From Bacteroidia bacterium (GTDB lineage Bacteria; Bacteroidota; Bacteroidia; UKL13-3), in assembly GCA_025454875.1 (NCBI GenBank), contig JALONP010000009.1:129696-177664 (forward strand): 47,969 bases of DNA, given 5' to 3'. The notes beneath the pieces are model-generated. The model ran no database searches. It worked only from the letters and a program-made list of their open reading frames with translations, and was not told the origin of the DNA. Both the position numbers and the translations under genes were made by a program. Positions 10,701 through 17,930 of this stretch are shown piece after piece; the stretch's first letter is position 1, and the number at the start of each line of letters is the position of its first letter.

Positions 10701-11782
10701 CGGATACACCTACTGGCGTGACCTTCATTTATTGGGGTGATGCTGGTAATCAACAAACGCGTATTGATGGTAGAAGAGATACGGTAGAATTTGAATATAC
10801 CGACTCAGGTACCTTCTATATTACCGCATTAGGATATGATAGCGTTCCGAATATCTGTGCTCCTGTATTGTTCCCTGATAGTACATTCCAAGCCAAAGTA
10901 TCAATAACAGTATTGAAATTGGAACGTAATATTACCACGGATAAACAAGTGGTGTGCGTTGGTCAAGCATTTGAAATCAAGAATCTTTCAGACACTTTGT
11001 TCTTAACCTACGATTACAAAGCTGCTAAGAAGTGGAATGGCATAGTAACGGATTCGGTTGAAAATCGAATTGTTCCTGACTCATTCAATTTTACACTTAA
11101 TGATACTTCTGATTACTACATTTTTGCCATACCAGACTTGCTTGATCCATTTATCCCAATCAATGCTCAACCATTTTGTAGAAATGTAGATACATTGGAG
11201 ATTAAGGTAGTAGAAGCAAGTGCATCATTTGTTGTTGATACGGCAGCAACCCCAGTATTTAGCTGTACAAACACATCTGATACAAGCATCAACAATTCAT
11301 ACGAATGGCGATTGATTCGTTTAGCTGATAATGTAGAAAGGCAGTTTAAGTTAGGTACCAACCTCGATCCTAATTTCGGGTTTGATTTAGGAAATGATAC
11401 AGGCTCGTTTAAGATTTGTTTAACAGCTTATGCTAGTGGTATTGATCAATCAGAAGGATGTTGGGATTCTACTTGTCAGGAAATACGCAATACCTTTACA
11501 ACGGATATTGATGTTCCGAATGTATTCTCGCCAAATAGTGATGGTAAGAATGATTTCTTCAATATTTTAATTGAAGGAGAAACCGAGTACGACCTCGTTA
11601 TTTATAACCGTTGGGGATCCAAAGTTTTTGAAAGTACCAAAGGGGATGTTCTTTGGAATGGTAAAACATTTAATAGCGGTGCGGATTGTCCGGCAGGTGT
11701 TTACTACTTTATCTTCAAGTATAAACTAAGAGGTGAAGAGAAAACAACTGAACTAACTGGAACGGTAACACTCATCCGGTAA
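4772..11782 (+). CDS. Giant PKD-domain surface protein with C-terminal CHU_C sorting domain
   Basis: 2,336 residues. A signal peptide is visible around residues 40-61 (MVLAIIFLGLGVLSYQASAQ), so a start at one of the ATGs at 4793, 4799, 4811 or 4835 is as plausible as the ATG at 4772, which overlaps the upstream stop (TAATG). The body is a chain of PKD/Ig-like domains with motifs such as YTWRFGDGRT, FDFWDWGDN and VYWDFGDGSP, many conserved Cys pairs and frequent DT/DS dipeptides. The last about 85 residues form a type B type IX secretion sorting domain (VFSPNSDGKNDFF, LVIYNRWGSKVFES, DVLWNGK, PAGVYYFIFKY). It should be exported by Sec, moved over the outer membrane by the T9SS and fixed at the cell surface. 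It is the last gene of the sigma/anti-sigma operon and ends at a strong terminator. Probably an adhesin or sheath protein; no ligand can be named. Confidence 0.92.
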   Translation: MFEINKIMYMLASMFTQQLRQMEKFSKSVNRLINPSIGIHRMVLAIIFLGLGVLSYQASAQSVSATVTAEACLGQAVTFNVNVSGGTPTRYIYIFSPTDSAIVPSSASSNTRTHLYPAPGAVHLPQVFVEFTNGARVASSSALQTTIYNLPQPLYTTTTQDTQCFRANVFCFDNNSVQNPLAPSNPIVRYEWLYGNGDFAATAGPDPTCINYSFASSFVVTLTAIDAKGCRQSYDNNALPIVVKPNLAVSFDWTRISGPCFTSQFRFNNLTPIQIGNVNSYTWRFGDGRTVTARRPFSAVAIANFSSILHTYATNSSGFLPTLIIEDITGCIDSINYNLTNTSNRLPFNVVFDFDVTTSRPVVAGSYGDSVCIGSRSAGQVCFKQTPVNDNQPGTGDFLWNFDDPQSLTNLNNSNWQPCHPFAGGMNTYYPTLSVRCANLRFTHTYYSAVTIQDDRFLDKFIYGNNDALDANLATRPRPFADTIASRTRVRDAYLLKYTGNFSVAYSDTIYEYAKYYIGEVDSIIERPRFYISTNSLVYNASGGINQVIRLPLDTSGPVIDTNIAKGYAFKVLPFNETPDSFAIASMPTYTTFYNAATKSTDSTANDTVQLKLYGDSRFPLMITKFVEGYPAGYYNYRWDTTGKIVDSTFVTADTTYLQSTRRLRTTVVRLFGYGIRILGPFARIPNPPAGVRIAQGQQYQCGNDTVDFVNTSLYYKSRKVYRLWEMGDDWAPQCTSFSVPKAGWPNLIVSIQPLDSVSYDNGLTWNRFGPDTIRHWRNALEQYRNSNHYFILNGATYPGIMHCQFSFDTLPRHAYPNWDTVYKWHRYGRDFFPWTPADFSLTPTGNQTLVDSGYARWWNKPIFLNPTTGEWSLTQGTGPAPYGLWARIDTMRMGINNNQDLRDSAEITIRQVPDPFALARGQVVNLNGGNVTPGSCVVTYVLDTAVSSRIDTIYNGIGQIVDIDTVFFNPIIDSVRICGFTLLPGSNQTFYEYVFKRTIQRCNTVRLFLKDSSNNESGEEWTLNPDSTIKDSLDCEMEATVQLALVKPDGRGMSKIGSLECPGLSPNVIQFNLDLNPGIMPNCGGQTMFLLNLDSLADRQDGTPCCLDGFTGFQGGVTQGNLNRGTFFNQPNFPNTGVWPNANGRTIVYHYGLGAQGRPAPANFTQGYVTVGTIVGTGCKDSINPNQFLSNLKNNPAPFNVNYDIATNTFTAAGTITAYAKHPDGRTQFIAGLDSTINYGFYQLVNRRAVALVGGGTDTLVDIQYTDCNWPKCISDTVWYHKFLFIQNLAAGFTVEPNNTPFVTCRLRHKGYPGIKEYKDASGNVIYRDSNAYIGEETIVYYADSIQDSIQFDFWDWGDNTVTIDSFWYADNGAQITDGFYTLGMRRVRYNLDITDRNNPTLIDSTVWPINARWPGDTAGLKPGVARDTIFENTLLRDWTLVSPKPPFTAAQATEFAAFKDSLENNRLSLINKNRITPSFGEVVIRQKCAVQCPNNRLPTLPQPVFDTIPWREIYDLYNSWNILNPTYKPDSMIIQRKSTLAIDTIAIRDTASLYLIFQIIDTSMMQLPVSHVFRRTSWEVAGRDLDATTGRISHFINSVKGCSQNASFPVTVGIIDTFDILNSSGVHDTVFCENEEIQFVDSIRYWRFDCTQTDAPNGNPAITKSKAGTFSLGGGPFENLQIDTADFWRQDVGDPSVLQGFNPVLPSPIILINSTTPDPLLVPFDSTQHYFNLNPIPGIPIGLTRWFNGTFAGSPYRGWLQADTTTYRKRLLIDSIVPERVYWDFGDGSPIDSSMRPKHRYASFGTYKVTMATRDSMGFFDTSYRFVYVAKPVAVPKPSQIIFPCGSNVDFIDSSYMIYGNIDPNAKKVDSVKTNYWWFGEDVLDTVNWDTRDQYDPVWRYRRNGTFNIKLVIETHQGCFDTGRVSVFVNGPRPMFRLENVSDTIGCAPFKVRLINMADSLGKYVDPLTGLTNPADTPTGVTFIYWGDAGNQQTRIDGRRDTVEFEYTDSGTFYITALGYDSVPNICAPVLFPDSTFQAKVSITVLKLERNITTDKQVVCVGQAFEIKNLSDTLFLTYDYKAAKKWNGIVTDSVENRIVPDSFNFTLNDTSDYYIFAIPDLLDPFIPINAQPFCRNVDTLEIKVVEASASFVVDTAATPVFSCTNTSDTSINNSYEWRLIRLADNVERQFKLGTNLDPNFGFDLGNDTGSFKICLTAYASGIDQSEGCWDSTCQEIRNTFTTDIDVPNVFSPNSDGKNDFFNILIEGETEYDLVIYNRWGSKVFESTKGDVLWNGKTFNSGADCPAGVYYFIFKYKLRGEEKTTELTGTVTLIR

Positions 11783-11798
11783 TCATCAAGCTAATATC

Positions 11799-11830
11799 AA
11801 AAGCCCGTGCATTTATGCACGGGCTTTTTT
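11799..11830. terminator. Bidirectional rho-independent terminator
   Basis: A perfect inverted repeat (AAGCCCGTGCAT / ATGCACGGGCTT, 12 bp, extendable by two A-T pairs) with a two-base centre. It is flanked by As on one side and Ts on the other, so it can end both the PKD operon (+) and mutL (-). Confidence 0.9.
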
Positions 11831-11867
11831 GTGAATGCTGAACCCGAAGCGCGATTTGATGGCTCTC

Positions 11868-13682
11868 TTATTTTAACAAGCCAAATAAATGATCTATTGA
11901 GAGGGTAGTTAAGCAAGGCTTACCACTAGGAGCCATATTGGGCTCCGCACATGCAAACAAATTATCGATGAGTTCTGTAATTTCAATATCTGTTAAAAGT
12001 TTACCATAACCAATAGCTGCCTTTTGTGCCAATGCCCGTGCCAATTTCTCGTTCGGGTTGGTGCTGTTGTCCTGTTGGTACTCGGCTAGCATTTGGGTAA
12101 GCAGTTCGGCTTCGTTGGTTTGGGTAAACTCGGCTGGAACACCATTAATAGCGAATGTTTGCGGACCTAATGCATCAATATCGAAACCTAAATGTTTGAG
12201 AGAAGGGAGTAAGGTTTGCAATAAAAGGGTATCATTTGCGGATAGCTGGATGCTTTTTGGAAACAACTTTTGCTGTGAACTTGCATCGTTTTTTGAAAGT
12301 TGATCAACATACTTTTCGTACAGAATTCGTTGGTGTGCCGCGTGTTGGTCGATTAACAACACACCCGATTTGATGATGGCCATGATAAAACAACCATGTA
12401 TTTGCAAGTGCTTTCCCCAAGCTGGTAATGTTGTTTCAGGAATCAATGAGGCGGTTTCACTTTGCTTATACATTGGCTTACCTACTGTATCTGAAGGTTT
12501 GTTTAATATAGCGAACAATTCTTGCCAATCTTGTTTCGCTGCAGGTTTGTTGAATGAATCGGATCGGCTTGTTTTGAAACCAGCATTCGAATTGTCTGAT
12601 TGTGGGCTAATGCCAAGTTGTACAGGATTATTGGCCTGTGGTTGCAATTGTAAAAAGTGGTCTTCGCCCATTGGGTTATAACTCGGTATGTAAAAATGCT
12701 CACCAATGGCTTTTTTAGCTACTGCTTTTACGATTTGATATACACTTCGTTCGTCATCAAACTTAATTTCTGTTTTGGTTGGATGTACATTTACATCAAT
12801 ATGAGCTGGATTGATTTCAATGTATACTGCATAGAACGGATACTGTTCTTTTTGAATGAGCTGCTCATAACAACTTACAATAGCATGGTTTAAATATGCG
12901 TCTTTTATAAAACGATTGTTTACAAAAAGATACTGCTCTCCCCTTGTTTTTTTTGCCATTTCTGGTTTGCCAAAATAGCCGCGAATAGTGGCGATGGAGG
13001 TTGTTTCTTCGGTAAAAAGAACTTGATCGCTAGTTTTATAAGCAAATACTTGCTCAATTCGTTGTGCAGTTGTTCCGGCTTTCAAAGAGAATGTTTCATT
13101 CTCATTGTTCACCATTGTCCATGTAATTTGTGGATGGGCTAGGGCCAAACGTAAAAATTCATCAATGATATGCCTTGTTTCAACAGGATTTGACTTTAAA
13201 AAATTGCGCCTTGCTGGAATGTTAAAGAACAAGTTTTTAACCGTTATCACTGTGCCTTCAGCAGCAGCAATGGTTTCTTGAGCGAGTACAGTAGAAGCTT
13301 CAATAACTATGCGGGTTCCTACTTTATCTTCAACACGTTTTGTGGTAAGTTCTACTTGGGCAACTGAAGCGATAGAGGCGAGCGCTTCTCCTCTAAATCC
13401 CATAGTACGCACGGCATAGATATCTTCAGTAATTGCAATTTTTGAAGTAGCATGTCGTTCCCAACACATGCGTGCATCTGTTGGCGACATCCCTTTTCCA
13501 TTGTCCATTACTTGAATAAATGTTTTACCACCATCCTTTATCGTTAGGCTAATTACGGTACTGCCTGCATCAATCGCATTTTCGAGCAACTCCTTTACTG
13601 CTGAGGCAGGTCTTTGAATCACTTCTCCAGCAGCAATCTGGTTGGCCACATGGTCGGGTAATAATTTAATGATATCGCTCAC
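11868..13682 (-). CDS. mutL: DNA mismatch repair protein MutL
   Basis: About 604 residues, normal for MutL. The N-terminal GHKL ATPase carries LLENAIDAG, DNGKGMS and GFRGEALASIASV, followed by the MutL transducer domain. The C-terminal dimerisation domain contains IDQHAAHQRILYE and the end motif PSGKPCLTTL. MutL couples MutS mismatch recognition to strand incision and excision. I place the start at the GTG giving MSDIIKLLPDHVANQIAAGE, because family members begin exactly there; an ATG 18 bp upstream (13700) is the alternative. The endonuclease motif DQHA(X)2E(X)4E seen in incising MutL proteins has Gln instead of the first Glu here. The gene is convergent with the PKD operon and divergent from the GH3 gene. 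Confidence 0.96.
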   Translation of the reverse strand: MSDIIKLLPDHVANQIAAGEVIQRPASAVKELLENAIDAGSTVISLTIKDGGKTFIQVMDNGKGMSPTDARMCWERHATSKIAITEDIYAVRTMGFRGEALASIASVAQVELTTKRVEDKVGTRIVIEASTVLAQETIAAAEGTVITVKNLFFNIPARRNFLKSNPVETRHIIDEFLRLALAHPQITWTMVNNENETFSLKAGTTAQRIEQVFAYKTSDQVLFTEETTSIATIRGYFGKPEMAKKTRGEQYLFVNNRFIKDAYLNHAIVSCYEQLIQKEQYPFYAVYIEINPAHIDVNVHPTKTEIKFDDERSVYQIVKAVAKKAIGEHFYIPSYNPMGEDHFLQLQPQANNPVQLGISPQSDNSNAGFKTSRSDSFNKPAAKQDWQELFAILNKPSDTVGKPMYKQSETASLIPETTLPAWGKHLQIHGCFIMAIIKSGVLLIDQHAAHQRILYEKYVDQLSKNDASSQQKLFPKSIQLSANDTLLLQTLLPSLKHLGFDIDALGPQTFAINGVPAEFTQTNEAELLTQMLAEYQQDNSTNPNEKLARALAQKAAIGYGKLLTDIEITELIDNLFACAEPNMAPSGKPCLTTLSIDHLFGLLK

Positions 13683-13784
13683 AAGGCGCAAGTTAACCAT
13701 TCTATTTTGATGTTGATATTTACCTGAAAAACTAATTGTTCGAACGCATATATATCCGTGATTTTTAAGCGTTTTTTGTATTCG

Positions 13785-16697
13785 ATGAGCAAACGAATTT
13801 TTTTGATGATGGTGGTTGGTTGCTTGATGCTGTTAAAAGCCCAAGCCCAAATCAACTGGTCGAGGCAAAATACTTGGGTAGATTCTGTTTATGATAAATT
13901 AACCACCGAACAACGGATTGCGCAACTCATTATGTTAGCGGCTTTTTCCAATCGCGATTCCAATCATATTAAGGAGTTGGAGTGCGCAGTTAGGGAGCAA
14001 AAAATTGGCGGGATTATTTTTTTTAAAGGCAATCCGCATAAGCAGGCCCAATTAACCAATTATTACCAATCGGTTGCTGATGTTCCCTTGCTTATCGGGA
14101 TTGATGCCGAGTGGGGTTTGGCCATGCGCCTTGACAGTGTAATGGCATTTCCGAGACAAATGGTGCTTGGAGCTGCAAGAAACGAAAAACTTGCATACGA
14201 AATGGGTTTGAGTGTTGGCAAACAATGCAAACGTATGGGCATTCATATCAATTTTGCTCCGGTAGTTGATGTGAACAACAATCCACTCAATCCGGTAATC
14301 AACGATCGGTCATTTGGAGAAAATAAGTATTGGGTTGCTAAACTGGGGTCGCAATATGCAAAAGGACTCCAGAACAATGGGGTAATTGCATGTGCCAAGC
14401 ATTTTCCAGGTCATGGTGATACCGAAACAGATTCGCATTACAGTTTGCCTGTGGTAAATGGAAACAGGAAACGGCTCGACTCACTAGAGTTGTATCCTTT
14501 TAAAACGTTAATTGAACAGGGAGTGATGGCCGTAATGACAGCTCATTTAAACGTGCCTGCTTTGGATACAACCTCGCAACTTCCTTCGTCATTATCTAAA
14601 ACAATTATTACACAACTACTCAAAGAGGAAATGGGGTTTGAGGGATTGGTTGTTACCGATGCTTTAAACATGAAGGGTGTAACCGAATTTTACAAACCTG
14701 GTGAAGTTACTGCAAAAGCATTGGCTGCCGGAAATGATATTATGGAGTTTGTTGAAGACGTGGGACAATCAATTAGCATGATAAAATACTACATGGAACA
14801 AGGTTGGATTACTGAGGCGCAGTTAGAGCGTAGTTGTAAAAAAGTTCTCCTTGCAAAGTATTGGGCTGGGCTGCACCAATACAAACCCATTAACTTAACA
14901 AACCTTACCCAAGACTTAAATTGTTGTGATACGTATCTTTCAATTGACCATATTATCAAAGAGGGATTAGTGGTTGCGAGCAACCAAGATTATATAATTC
15001 CAATCGAAAATCCAGAGTTGTATAAAATGGCTTGTGTTTCGGTTGGCTCAAACCAGTTCACTGCATTTCAGCAAAAGCTATTGGACTATGCAAAGGCTGA
15101 TTTATTCAGTATTGATAAAAATGAAAACAAACCTGCATGGGATAGTTTGTTAAGTGCACTTAGCAACTACAATTTAGTTGTTTTGAGTTTACACAATACA
15201 AGCCGATTTGTTTCCAAAAATCTAGGTTTAACACCCTTACAAATTGAATTTATTAACGCGGTAGCGGCTAAAGTGCAGAAAACAATTCTGGTATGCCACG
15301 GCAATCCATACATTATTCGAAAATTAAACCCCATACGCAATGTGTTGGTTTCATTTGAAGACCAGGAAACAAACAACCAGCTAGCTGCACAAGTATTGTT
15401 TGGAGCGTATAAGCCCAATGGTGTATTGCCTGTTACTGTAAATGAATCTTTTAAGCAGGGAGCAGGAATCCATCCTGAACCCTTGCACCGATTCGAGTAT
15501 ATCCATCCCGAAGCGATTGGGATAGATCCAATTGCTTTTTCCCCAATCGATACCATTGTGAGCCAAGCCATTGCTGCGCAAGCAATGCCCGGAGCCCAGG
15601 TGCTTATTGCCAAAGATGGCAAAGTACTCTACCAAAAATCATTCGGATACCACACATATGATAGCTTAATTCCCGTCCAAAATCACCATTTATATGATTT
15701 GGCATCGCTTACAAAAATTCTTGCAACCACGGTGGCTATCATGCATTTGGTTGATGAAGAAAAAATTGATTTGGATGCGCCTATCTCAAAATACCTTCCT
15801 CAACTTAAAGGGACCAACAAAGCAGACCTGAAAATTGCTGATGTTTTGTTACATCAAGCTGGGCTTGTTCCGTTTGTGCCTTTTTACAAAAGTACATTGG
15901 TAAATGGCTTGCCTAACCCCGTTTTGTATAGCGATACATTGGGCGGATTGTATACGATTCCAGTAGCACAAAACATGTATTTACACCAAGATTATACTAC
16001 AGAGCTTTGGCAGCAAATCATCAATACAGAAGTAAAAGAAGAAGGTAAATATGTGTATTCAGATATTGGCTTTATACTGTTAGCACAAGTAGTTGAATCG
16101 ATTGGCAAAATGTCTTTTGAGCAATACGTTCATCAACATATTTACAAGCCTTTAAACCTGGCTACAATGCAATTCAATCCCTTGTTAAATGGAGTGAATC
16201 CTGATTGGATTGTGCCTACTGAATGTGATTCATTTTTTAGAATGCAAACACTTGACGGAACAGTGCACGACCAAACTGCTGCATTATTAGGAGGGATTAG
16301 TGGCCATGCTGGATTATTTGCCAATGCCAACGATGTTGCTATCATCATGCAAATGTTGTTAAACGGAGGTACTTATGGCAATAAGCGCGTTTTAAAGGAG
16401 GCAACTGTTAAAGAATTTACCAAACGCCACCAAAAGCAAAACCGCAGGGGTTATGGATTTGATAAACCTGAAACTGATCCTAAAAGAGCTTCTCCAGCTG
16501 CATTGGCTGCTTCGCCACTAGCGTTCGGGCATACAGGGTTTACAGGCACATGTGCTTGGGCTGATCCTAAAAACAAAACTGTTTATGTTTTTTTAAGCAA
16601 CAGGGTACACCCAAGCGCCAATAATAAAAAACTTGTTGAGCTAAATGTTCGCACCCGCATTCAAGAAACCATGTATGGAGCGGTAAAAGGCAAATAA
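13785..16697 (+). CDS. Two-domain enzyme: GH3 beta-N-acetylglucosaminidase fused to a serine beta-lactamase-like domain
   Basis: About 970 residues. A signal peptide (SKRIFLMMVVGCLMLLKAQA) precedes a family 3 glycosidase domain. Numbered from the GTG at 13758, the GH3 part has the NagZ-type loop KHFPGHGDTETDSH at 214-227 and the nucleophile Asp301 in VVTDALNM. The C-terminal third is a penicillin-binding/class C beta-lactamase fold with SLTK (Ser650, Lys653), the YSD variant of the YxN motif at 767-769 and HTG at 925-927. I prefer the ATG at 13785 because it gives a clean signal peptide. The combination suggests muropeptide trimming in the periplasm: removal of GlcNAc plus a peptidase or esterase step. 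This kind of fusion is known in Bacteroidota; its exact substrates are inferred. Confidence 0.92.
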   Translation: MSKRIFLMMVVGCLMLLKAQAQINWSRQNTWVDSVYDKLTTEQRIAQLIMLAAFSNRDSNHIKELECAVREQKIGGIIFFKGNPHKQAQLTNYYQSVADVPLLIGIDAEWGLAMRLDSVMAFPRQMVLGAARNEKLAYEMGLSVGKQCKRMGIHINFAPVVDVNNNPLNPVINDRSFGENKYWVAKLGSQYAKGLQNNGVIACAKHFPGHGDTETDSHYSLPVVNGNRKRLDSLELYPFKTLIEQGVMAVMTAHLNVPALDTTSQLPSSLSKTIITQLLKEEMGFEGLVVTDALNMKGVTEFYKPGEVTAKALAAGNDIMEFVEDVGQSISMIKYYMEQGWITEAQLERSCKKVLLAKYWAGLHQYKPINLTNLTQDLNCCDTYLSIDHIIKEGLVVASNQDYIIPIENPELYKMACVSVGSNQFTAFQQKLLDYAKADLFSIDKNENKPAWDSLLSALSNYNLVVLSLHNTSRFVSKNLGLTPLQIEFINAVAAKVQKTILVCHGNPYIIRKLNPIRNVLVSFEDQETNNQLAAQVLFGAYKPNGVLPVTVNESFKQGAGIHPEPLHRFEYIHPEAIGIDPIAFSPIDTIVSQAIAAQAMPGAQVLIAKDGKVLYQKSFGYHTYDSLIPVQNHHLYDLASLTKILATTVAIMHLVDEEKIDLDAPISKYLPQLKGTNKADLKIADVLLHQAGLVPFVPFYKSTLVNGLPNPVLYSDTLGGLYTIPVAQNMYLHQDYTTELWQQIINTEVKEEGKYVYSDIGFILLAQVVESIGKMSFEQYVHQHIYKPLNLATMQFNPLLNGVNPDWIVPTECDSFFRMQTLDGTVHDQTAALLGGISGHAGLFANANDVAIIMQMLLNGGTYGNKRVLKEATVKEFTKRHQKQNRRGYGFDKPETDPKRASPAALAASPLAFGHTGFTGTCAWADPKNKTVYVFLSNRVHPSANNKKLVELNVRTRIQETMYGAVKGK

Positions 16698-16761
16698 TGG
16701 TAGGTTAGTTATAACTGTTCATTCAAAACAATACCGTAATCTTGTACCTTAATTGTATAAC

Positions 16762-17901
16762 ATGAAAATAGGAATTGTTTGTTATCCTACGTATGGTGGA
16801 AGTGGTGTGGTTGCAACTGAACTTGGAAAGGCGTTATCAATGCGTGGACATCAGGTTCATTTTATCTCATACAAACAACCTGCTCGTCTCGATTTTTTTA
16901 CAGGTAATATTTTTTTCCATGAAGTGTATGTTTCTCATTACCCCTTGTTTGATTTTCCGCCATACGAAACAGCATTAACCAGTCGTCTGGTTGATGTTGT
17001 TAAATTTGAAAAGCTGGATGTATTGCATGTGCATTATGCCATTCCACACGCATCTGCAGCGGTAATGGCCAAACAGATTTTAGCAGCCGAAGGTATTCAC
17101 ATTCCAATTGTAACCACCCTTCATGGTACTGATATTACCTTGGTAGGAAAAGATAAATCATTTGAACCGGTAGTAAGCTATTCGCTCAATCAATCTACTA
17201 GGGTAACAGCCGTTTCAGATTCACTCAAACGTGATACGTATGAACATTTTAGGGTAACTAGAGCTATTGAGGTGATACCCAATTTTATCGATTTTGATAG
17301 ATTCAGCAAACAAGCAAAAGAACATTTTAAAAAGGCAGTTGCACCAGCTGGTGAAAAGTTGTTGATTCATACCTCTAATTTTAGAAAGGTGAAACGTGTA
17401 GAAGATGTGGTAAAGGTATTTGGTAAAGTTCGAGAGGCCATTAATGCAAAATTGCTTTTGGTAGGCGATGGTCCCGAAAGGCAAAATATTGAACAACTGT
17501 GCCGCGATTTGAATTTATGTGACGGCATTTCCTTTTTAGGGAAACAAGATGCGGTAGAAGAGGTACTCTCGATAGGAGATTTGTTTTTAATGCCTTCAGA
17601 AACGGAGAGTTTTGGACTGGCCGCCTTAGAGGCAATGGCTTGCGAAGTACCTGTTGTTTCGAGCAATGCCGGGGGGATTCCAGAGTTAAATGTAGATGGT
17701 GTTACCGGATTTTTGTGCAATGTAGGTGATGTTGAAACCATGGCATCCAAAGCCATTTATATTTTAAGTGACGAAGATCGTTTAAAAACATTCAAGCAAA
17801 ACGCTCGTAACCGAGCCAATGAGTTTCATATTAGTGCCATCGTACCAAAGTATGAAGCACTTTACAATGAAGTAATCCAATTGGGTCATCCAAGTATCTA
17901 A
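16762..17901 (+). CDS. bshA: N-acetyl-alpha-D-glucosaminyl L-malate synthase BshA
   Basis: 379 residues, family GT4. The N-terminus MKIGIVCYPTYGGSGVVATE is diagnostic for BshA. Further family motifs are VLHVHYAIPHASAA, TTLHGTDITLVG, and the donor-site stretch PSETESFGLAALEAMACEVP (EX7E). It links UDP-GlcNAc to L-malate, the first step of bacillithiol synthesis, in the cytoplasm. The ATG at 16762 gives the family N-terminus; the open frame extends only three codons further, to a TTG. No bshB or bshC gene is seen nearby. The next gene starts 30 bp downstream on the same strand and may be co-transcribed. Confidence 0.95.
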   Translation: MKIGIVCYPTYGGSGVVATELGKALSMRGHQVHFISYKQPARLDFFTGNIFFHEVYVSHYPLFDFPPYETALTSRLVDVVKFEKLDVLHVHYAIPHASAAVMAKQILAAEGIHIPIVTTLHGTDITLVGKDKSFEPVVSYSLNQSTRVTAVSDSLKRDTYEHFRVTRAIEVIPNFIDFDRFSKQAKEHFKKAVAPAGEKLLIHTSNFRKVKRVEDVVKVFGKVREAINAKLLLVGDGPERQNIEQLCRDLNLCDGISFLGKQDAVEEVLSIGDLFLMPSETESFGLAALEAMACEVPVVSSNAGGIPELNVDGVTGFLCNVGDVETMASKAIYILSDEDRLKTFKQNARNRANEFHISAIVPKYEALYNEVIQLGHPSI

Positions 17902-17930
17902 TCAATTGGTTATGTTTGTTTCATTCAAAC

